Shown here in pieces: positions 61,806 through 64,000 of a stretch of DNA of 64,000 nucleotides. Made by a program: the position numbers and the translations under genes. Origin of the DNA: Agaribacillus sp965228415 (GTDB lineage Bacteria > Bacteroidota > Bacteroidia > Cytophagales > Cyclobacteriaceae); NCBI GenBank assembly GCA_965228415.1, contig OZ245814.1, forward strand, positions 1,612,001 through 1,676,000, read 5' to 3'. The notes under the pieces were generated by a model, which saw only the letters and a program-made list of their open reading frames with translations, did not search any database and was not told the origin of the DNA. Every line of letters starts with the position of its first letter. Position 1 is the stretch's first letter.

Positions 61806-62873
61806 ATGTCCAATTTATCAGTACAATATCAACTCTTCGAAGAATCTGATAAACCATTCCTTCTTGATGGAAAAGATCACCTGCCCGAGCTCAGTGAAGG
61901 GGAAGTGCTGGTGAAAATTTTGTTAGCCACGATTTGTGGTTCAGATCTTCATACTATTGATGGTAAACGAAAAGAGGACACACCTTGCATATTGGGTCAT
62001 GAGGCAGTGGGTGAAATTGTGGCAATAAATGCCCGGGATGGTTTTTCGTTGGGGGATAGAGTGACCTGGACAATAGCTGATAGCTGTGGCAAGTGTCCGG
62101 CATGTGCGGAATACGGACTTCCGGAAAAATGCGAAGCACTATTTAAGTATGGGCATGCCAACATCCACAATGGAAGTGGGCTAAACGGATGTTACGCTTC
62201 TCACATCCATATTCGAAAAGGGACACACATGGTAAAATTGCCGGAAATCGTTTCCGATGTAATGGCTGCACCCGCCAACTGTGCTTTGTCTACGATGGTA
62301 AATGCTGTTTTACAAATGCGTCGTATACCAAAAAAAGCAGTAATTCAGGGTGGTGGCTTATTGGGAATATATACCTGTGGACTCTTAAAGGAGAAAGGGG
62401 TCTCACAAATATTTTGTCTGGAAATAAATGAGAAAAGGTTTCCGCTGATTGAAGGTTTTGGGGGCGTTGCGGTGGACGCAAGAGACATAAAAAAAACCAC
62501 CCGGTTTATTTTGGACCAGACTGAAAATGGTGTTGATGTTGTTTTTGAAGTCGCAGGTATCAAAGAGCTAATCCCACAGGGTGTTGCTTTACTTAGACCC
62601 GGCGGAGAATATATTTTGGCGGGATTAGTACATCCCAATTCCAGATTAGATATCACGGCTGAACAAATTATACGGAAGTGCATTCATATCAAAGGTGTTC
62701 ACAATTATGCGCCATGGCATCTTGATGAAGCTGTATCATTTCTGCATCGGAATGTAAATAATTTTCCTTTCGATTCATTGGTGAGTCCTCCTTACCAATT
62801 GACCCAACTTCAAAGTGCTGTGAATGAAGCCAGAAACAAACACTGGGTCCGGGTGTCTGTCAAACCCAATTAA
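61806..62873 (+). CDS. zinc-type alcohol dehydrogenase, phosphonate-catabolism-associated (HpnZ-like)
   Basis: 355 residues of the MDR superfamily. Catalytic zinc ligands are Cys44 (ATICGSDLH), His65/Glu66 (GHEAVGEI); structural zinc cysteines are C94, C97, C100 and C109. The Rossmann region has AVIQGGGLLGIYTCGL. The wording around LATICGSDLHTIDGKRKEDT and CEALFKYGH matches the group annotated as phosphonate-catabolism-associated alcohol dehydrogenases (TIGR03366), which accompany aminoethylphosphonate genes. It is followed after 2 bases by an MFS transporter. Substrate not known. Confidence 0.85.
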   Translation: MSNLSVQYQLFEESDKPFLLDGKDHLPELSEGEVLVKILLATICGSDLHTIDGKRKEDTPCILGHEAVGEIVAINARDGFSLGDRVTWTIADSCGKCPACAEYGLPEKCEALFKYGHANIHNGSGLNGCYASHIHIRKGTHMVKLPEIVSDVMAAPANCALSTMVNAVLQMRRIPKKAVIQGGGLLGIYTCGLLKEKGVSQIFCLEINEKRFPLIEGFGGVAVDARDIKKTTRFILDQTENGVDVVFEVAGIKELIPQGVALLRPGGEYILAGLVHPNSRLDITAEQIIRKCIHIKGVHNYAPWHLDEAVSFLHRNVNNFPFDSLVSPPYQLTQLQSAVNEARNKHWVRVSVKPN

Positions 62874-62875
62874 GT

Positions 62876-64000
62876 ATGGCTGATCAATTAAAGTCTCACC
62901 AGTCAGATTTCAGAAAATCCCAATGGCTAATGCTTTTTGCAGTCATGTTCTGCTATTTGTTTTTCTACACAGGCCGACAGAATTTCGGTTGGGCTATTCT
63001 TGGTATCAGCAAAGAATTTAACATTTCAAAAGGAGATATCGGTTGGACCGGAGCGGGAATGCTATGGGCTTATGGAATTGGCCAATTTATAAATGGAAAT
63101 TTAGCCGATAAGTTTGGGGCACGCCGTATGATGGCCCTGGGTGGTTTTCTTTCCTTCCTGATGAACTGGCTGACCAGCTTTGCAACCAACTATTTAATGA
63201 TCTTGGTTTTTTGGACATTGAACGGATTTTGTCAGTCTTTAGGTTGGGCTCCCGGCAGTCGTCTGGTGGCCAACTGGTGGGGGAAAAACGAAAGAGGAAA
63301 AGCATTTGGTTTCTATTTGTTTGCCGCAGGCTGTTCCTCAATTCTCATTTACTTATTGTCAATTATTATATTAGATGTTTATGAGTTGGAATGGAGGTGG
63401 GTTTTTCGTCTTCCGGTTTTCTTACTACTATTAGGATGTACGGTCTTCTTTATTGTAGTAAGAGATAAGCCTGAAGATCGGGGGTTTAAACCATTGAATG
63501 ATGACCACAAACCCGCAGCGTCTGAAGAGGAGGAATATGAAGAAAGCTCTATTCATCGTTATACGGAGGTATTCAAAAATAAGAAATTTATTTTAGCTTG
63601 TTTTTCCATAGGTTTTCAAAACGCTGCGCGTTATGGCCTTTTGGTATGGGTACCTCTATATTATTTAGGGACAAAAATCACCGAAGCTTCTAATTTATGG
63701 GTTTCATTGGCCTTACCAATTGGGATGGCTCTTGGAACTGTCTTTTTTGGTCAATTATCTGATAGGCTTTTCAATTCCAATCGTTCCAGACCAATTGCCC
63801 TGTCAATGACCCTGGCCGGACTTGTCGCATTGTTAGTCTATATGATTCCTAAAGACAATGTTGCAGGTGGGTTGATCCTTATGTTCCTATCCGGATTTTT
63901 AGTGTATGGCCCGCAATCCTGCTATTGGCCCTTAAGCCCTGACTTATTAGGCATCAAACGCTCTGGAACCGGCGTTGGCGTAATGAATACTTTTGCCTAT
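62876..64000 (+). CDS. MFS transporter, organophosphate:phosphate antiporter-like, C-terminus beyond right edge
   Basis: 375 codons are visible with no stop before the window end. The start lies 2 bases after the alcohol dehydrogenase stop. The N-terminal helix has FYTGRQNFGWAILGISKEF, then WTGAGMLWAYGIGQFING and ADKFGARRMMALGGFLS, and the GRQN-type motif and loop basic residues resemble GlpT/UhpT-family transporters of phosphorylated compounds. That fits import of a phosphonate. About nine membrane helices are visible. Confidence 0.9.
   Translation, partial: MADQLKSHQSDFRKSQWLMLFAVMFCYLFFYTGRQNFGWAILGISKEFNISKGDIGWTGAGMLWAYGIGQFINGNLADKFGARRMMALGGFLSFLMNWLTSFATNYLMILVFWTLNGFCQSLGWAPGSRLVANWWGKNERGKAFGFYLFAAGCSSILIYLLSIIILDVYELEWRWVFRLPVFLLLLGCTVFFIVVRDKPEDRGFKPLNDDHKPAASEEEEYEESSIHRYTEVFKNKKFILACFSIGFQNAARYGLLVWVPLYYLGTKITEASNLWVSLALPIGMALGTVFFGQLSDRLFNSNRSRPIALSMTLAGLVALLVYMIPKDNVAGGLILMFLSGFLVYGPQSCYWPLSPDLLGIKRSGTGVGVMNTFAY

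Overview
The window looks like chromosome of a Bacteroidota bacterium, probably Cytophagales-like. The family content points there: a SusC/RagA receptor with an ECF sigma/FecR pair, SigZ, LytTR signalling with a LytS-type kinase, DUF4230 and DUF4159 proteins, an M56 peptidase fused to a TonB C-terminal domain, and mostly weak Shine-Dalgarno sequences. I cannot name the species. I saw no tRNA, rRNA, CRISPR array or intact insertion sequence.

Layout. 1-4504 (minus): ECF sigma factor, FecR anti-sigma and a SusC-type receptor that runs off the left edge. 4755-6737 (minus): a secreted or membrane-linked repeat protein with a strong terminator at its stop codon. 7154-8227 (plus): rsgA, preceded by a long hairpin. 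8500-18595 (minus): a compact six-gene operon with a giant multi-membrane receptor-like protein, a small membrane protein, a membrane-tethered muramidase, two DUF4230 proteins and a signal-less subtilase. 18885-21201 (plus): proB and proA. 21317-23695 (minus): LytS/LytTR two-component system and a small secreted protein. 24021-26378 (plus): a TonB-dependent receptor, convergent with a sigZ-like gene (26436-26996).

27125-50356 (minus) is a surface-polysaccharide cluster of about 23 kb. It has a FlaA1/CapD-type dehydratase, three PLP sugar aminotransferases, two priming sugar transferases, a UbiA-type prenyltransferase with a HAD phosphatase, several GT2 and GT4 glycosyltransferases, membrane glycosyltransferase or ligase proteins, a CapK/PaaK-like enzyme, a formyltransferase and a polysaccharide deacetylase. 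No flippase or export machinery is visible. Three transcription units in it begin with the same short leader, and a fourth copy precedes the OPT transporter at 59292.

50725-54171 (plus) holds a DUF4159 protein and a BlaI/M56 regulatory locus with two related TonB C-terminal domain proteins. A DinB/YfiT-like protein and a small membrane protein (minus) follow, then smc, an OPT transporter, and at the right edge a phosphonate-associated type of alcohol dehydrogenase with a GlpT/UhpT-like MFS transporter that is cut by the window end.

Two things stand out. First, the four leader copies share a GGTTCCAT box and a stem whose 3' arm contains the start codon. Two copies use CATCTG/CAGATG and two use CATGTG/CACATG, so the change in one arm is compensated in the other, which suggests an RNA structure controlling translation. 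Second, the six-gene operon joins a sensor-like membrane protein to two potentially self-destructive hydrolases, both predicted to face the cytoplasm. It looks like an undescribed envelope-stress, lysis or defence system.
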